From Balneola sp. (GTDB taxonomy: Bacteria > Bacteroidota > Rhodothermia > Balneolales > Balneolaceae), in NCBI GenBank assembly GCA_003712055.1, contig RHLJ01000001.1:620001-684000 (forward strand): a stretch of 64,000 nt of DNA. The letters are read 5' to 3'. This document shows, one piece after another, positions 62,400 to 64,000 of this stretch. The translations under genes were made by a program, and so were the position numbers. The notes under the pieces were generated by a model. The model was not told the DNA's origin and ran no database searches. It saw only the letters and a list, made by a program, of their open reading frames with translations. Each line of letters opens with the position of its first letter. The first letter of the stretch is position 1.

Positions 62400-63650
62400 T
62401 TAAAAGTTATTTTGAACTATCCACCGTTTAACTACCGGGTAAAAGTAAAAACTTCCTGCAAAAATTACTACTTCCGTATCGATTTCCTTCAATATAGTAT
62501 GATATGATTGTTCCGTGATCGGTTTACAGCTTAAGATTTGATTTATGTCCTCATAACTAGCTGCCCTTTCGGAATCCATCTTGTAAAAAAATACCTGCTC
62601 AAAATCTTCAAAAAGGGAGAGTAATTCTACGTTCACTTTATCATTCAATAGAGACAGAATAAGTGTTTTACTTCCTGCTATCTGCTTCAATCCATCGAGC
62701 ATAGACCGAATAGCATCAATATTGTGTGAGCCCGAGAAATACCAATTGTTATCTATGGTTAATTTCTCAAACCTGGCTGGAACACCACTAAAAGAAGAAA
62801 TGGAGTGTACAAAAGAACTATCCTCAACCGGATAATTTGGTTTAAGCGTATCGATAACCATATATACTATTGCAGTATTCCATGCATTTACCGGTTCCAG
62901 GAAATTTGTACCTATGGGATTAGCAAGGGTATTCAGACCGATGGTTTTATCTTTGAATACAGGGTCTAAATCACTGCTAAGCAGCAATATAGTCCCCACT
63001 CCTTCCACAACTTCTTCAATAGCTTCTAGCGCTTCTCCCTTTATATTTCCAATTACTACCGGAACTCCTTCCTTAATAATGCCTGCCTTTTCAAGAGCAA
63101 TTTCTTTTAGAGAACTCCCCAGGATTTGTTCGTGATCTCTTGAAATACTCGTTATCACACTTATAAGAGGAGATATAATATTGGTAGCATCAAGCCTCCC
63201 TCCCAGCCCGGTTTCTATAATTGCTATATCTACCTTCTTTTCACTAAACAACCAAAAAGCGAGTGCGGTAGAAATTTCAAAATAAGAAAGTCGAGTTTCC
63301 TTAATAAGAGACCCATAACTATTAAAGAATCTCAGAATCGTTTCATCTTCAATATCCTTTCCATTTATTTTGAAACGCTCGTTATACCTCAGCAAATGTG
63401 GAGAGGTAAACAATCCGGTTTTGAACCCTGAATTTCTGTATACATGCTCTAATAAATAGCAGGTAGATCCTTTTCCGTTTGTCCCTGCCACATGAATGGA
63501 TCTGAAGTTATGCTGTGGATTACCAATCTTATCACAAAACAGACTAATGTTTTCCAGACCAAGATTAATAGCTGTTATACCTGACTTGCTGAACATTGGG
63601 ATTTCATTCAAAAACTGAAATACTTCTTCAATTGTATTGAATGATGCCAT
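62400..63650 (-). CDS. folC: Folylpolyglutamate/dihydrofolate synthase (416 aa)
   Basis: ATP-dependent ligase adding glutamate to folates (and possibly making dihydrofolate). P-loop VAGTNGKGSTCYLLEHVYRN, TGLFTSPHLLRYNERFKING, IAIIETGLGGRLDATN and the SRDHEQILGSSLKEIALEKA block are standard Mur-ligase/FolC motifs. Shares one base with the upstream aminotransferase gene (TAATG), consistent with a folate pathway pair. Confidence 0.93.
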   Translation of the reverse strand: MASFNTIEEVFQFLNEIPMFSKSGITAINLGLENISLFCDKIGNPQHNFRSIHVAGTNGKGSTCYLLEHVYRNSGFKTGLFTSPHLLRYNERFKINGKDIEDETILRFFNSYGSLIKETRLSYFEISTALAFWLFSEKKVDIAIIETGLGGRLDATNIISPLISVITSISRDHEQILGSSLKEIALEKAGIIKEGVPVVIGNIKGEALEAIEEVVEGVGTILLLSSDLDPVFKDKTIGLNTLANPIGTNFLEPVNAWNTAIVYMVIDTLKPNYPVEDSSFVHSISSFSGVPARFEKLTIDNNWYFSGSHNIDAIRSMLDGLKQIAGSKTLILSLLNDKVNVELLSLFEDFEQVFFYKMDSERAASYEDINQILSCKPITEQSYHTILKEIDTEVVIFAGSFYFYPVVKRWIVQNNF

Positions 63651-64000
63651 TACCCCAGGTTTTGATCTCTATAGTTGGAAAAGATCTCTTTTATAGCCTC
63701 AAAAGCAGGCGTTGTAGTTAGGAATTCCTGACTGTCTATTCTAGAAACAGGTAGTAATTCTCTTATAGAGTTAGTAACAAATACACAATCCGAATCTAGT
63801 AACGCATCCCATCTGAATTTGCCCTGAACTACTTCAAACTCCGTACTTTGCTCTAGCAATTCAATAATTATCCTTCTGGTAATTCCGGGATAAAGATCTG
63901 CTTCAATAGATGGAGTGTATATGGTTTCCCCTTTCACCCAAAACAGATTAGCTATGGTTGTTTCACTAATCAGTCCTTCACTTGTAGTCATTAGTGCATC
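63650..64000 (-). CDS. Class IV aminotransferase, C-terminal part (gene cut by window edge)
   Basis: The frame continues past the last base, so only ~116 C-terminal residues are seen. DALMTTSEGLISETTIANLF and TPSIEADLYPGITRRIIIEL match the cofactor-proximal region of PLP fold type IV enzymes (branched-chain aminotransferase or aminodeoxychorismate lyase). Being directly upstream of folC favours aminodeoxychorismate lyase (pabC), which makes p-aminobenzoate. The N-terminal half with the catalytic lysine lies outside the window. Confidence 0.8.
   Translation of the reverse strand, partial: DALMTTSEGLISETTIANLFWVKGETIYTPSIEADLYPGITRRIIIELLEQSTEFEVVQGKFRWDALLDSDCVFVTNSIRELLPVSRIDSQEFLTTTPAFEAIKEIFSNYRDQNLG

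Noticed and set aside
1-64000. Prophage, insertion sequence, CRISPR array or tRNA cluster
   Set aside because: No transposase, integrase, phage structural gene, regularly spaced repeat array or tRNA cloverleaf was recognised; gaps between genes are all below 300 bases.

Overview
The window reads as a chromosome segment of an AT-rich member of the FCB group, most likely Balneolota/Rhodothermota (Balneola- or Gracilimonas-like). The evidence is a secreted protein ending in a type IX secretion (Por) sorting domain of the YPNPFNPSTT type, DUF5916/DUF4097 envelope proteins beside ECF sigma factors, a CrtO-type carotenoid enzyme, and the lack of Sus-type polysaccharide loci. The phylum call is inference. 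No rRNA, tRNA, CRISPR, phage or transposase was seen. No gap between genes reaches 300 bases.

Region 1 (1-8.3 kb) is surface-structure DNA: the end of a T9SS cargo protein, then two tandem copies of a three-gene cassette (139 aa, 195 aa and 433/489 aa proteins, each with an N-terminal membrane segment like pilin-type proteins), then a run of small secreted beta-rich proteins. Region 2 (8.5-18.0 kb) is the most unusual part. A DUF4402-like putative pilin is followed, after a strong terminator, by six tightly packed genes: a PapD-like chaperone, a PapC-like usher with a C-terminal TPR, a protein joining a FliF-like periplasmic domain and membrane helix to a FliG-like cytoplasmic part, a TPR lipoprotein, a MotA-type stator protein and a MotB-type stator protein with three SPOR-like repeats. 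Overlaps of 4 and 11 bases and gaps of 0-16 bases argue for one transcription unit. No other flagellar gene is present. My inference is a chaperone-usher surface fibre coupled across the envelope to a flagellar-type ion-driven motor, for motility or energised adhesion.

Region 3 (18.2-35.7 kb) is mostly housekeeping: a pyruvate dehydrogenase operon (E1 alpha, E1 beta, E2), alaS, DUF502, ferredoxin-NADP reductase, a lone response regulator, a D-amino-acid oxidase-like flavoprotein, a MerC-like protein, a YgjP-type metallopeptidase, a hydrolase, a GH3 glycosidase and a Bax-inhibitor-1 family protein.

Region 4 (35.7-44.5 kb, minus strand) is an envelope module: ECF sigma factor, membrane HEAT-repeat putative anti-sigma factor, two DUF4097 proteins and two long DUF5916 outer-membrane-type proteins. 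Region 5 (44.6-54.8 kb) holds an inositol monophosphatase, rpiB-glyA-tatC, an FKBP-like lipoprotein, alr coupled to a CrtO-like oxidoreductase, and a plus-strand set of a metallo-beta-lactamase-fold hydrolase, an exported ADP-ribosylglycohydrolase-family lipoprotein and an exported Gfo/Idh/MocA protein.

Region 6 (54.8-59.1 kb) is a second ECF sigma operon with a small membrane protein, a Spy/CpxP-like protein, two YHYH-domain proteins, a MORN-repeat protein and a SCO1/SenC protein, which suggests a metal (possibly copper) or envelope response. Region 7 (59.2-64.0 kb) has an AIM24-family protein, a methyltransferase, rho, folC and the C-terminal part of a class IV aminotransferase cut by the window edge.
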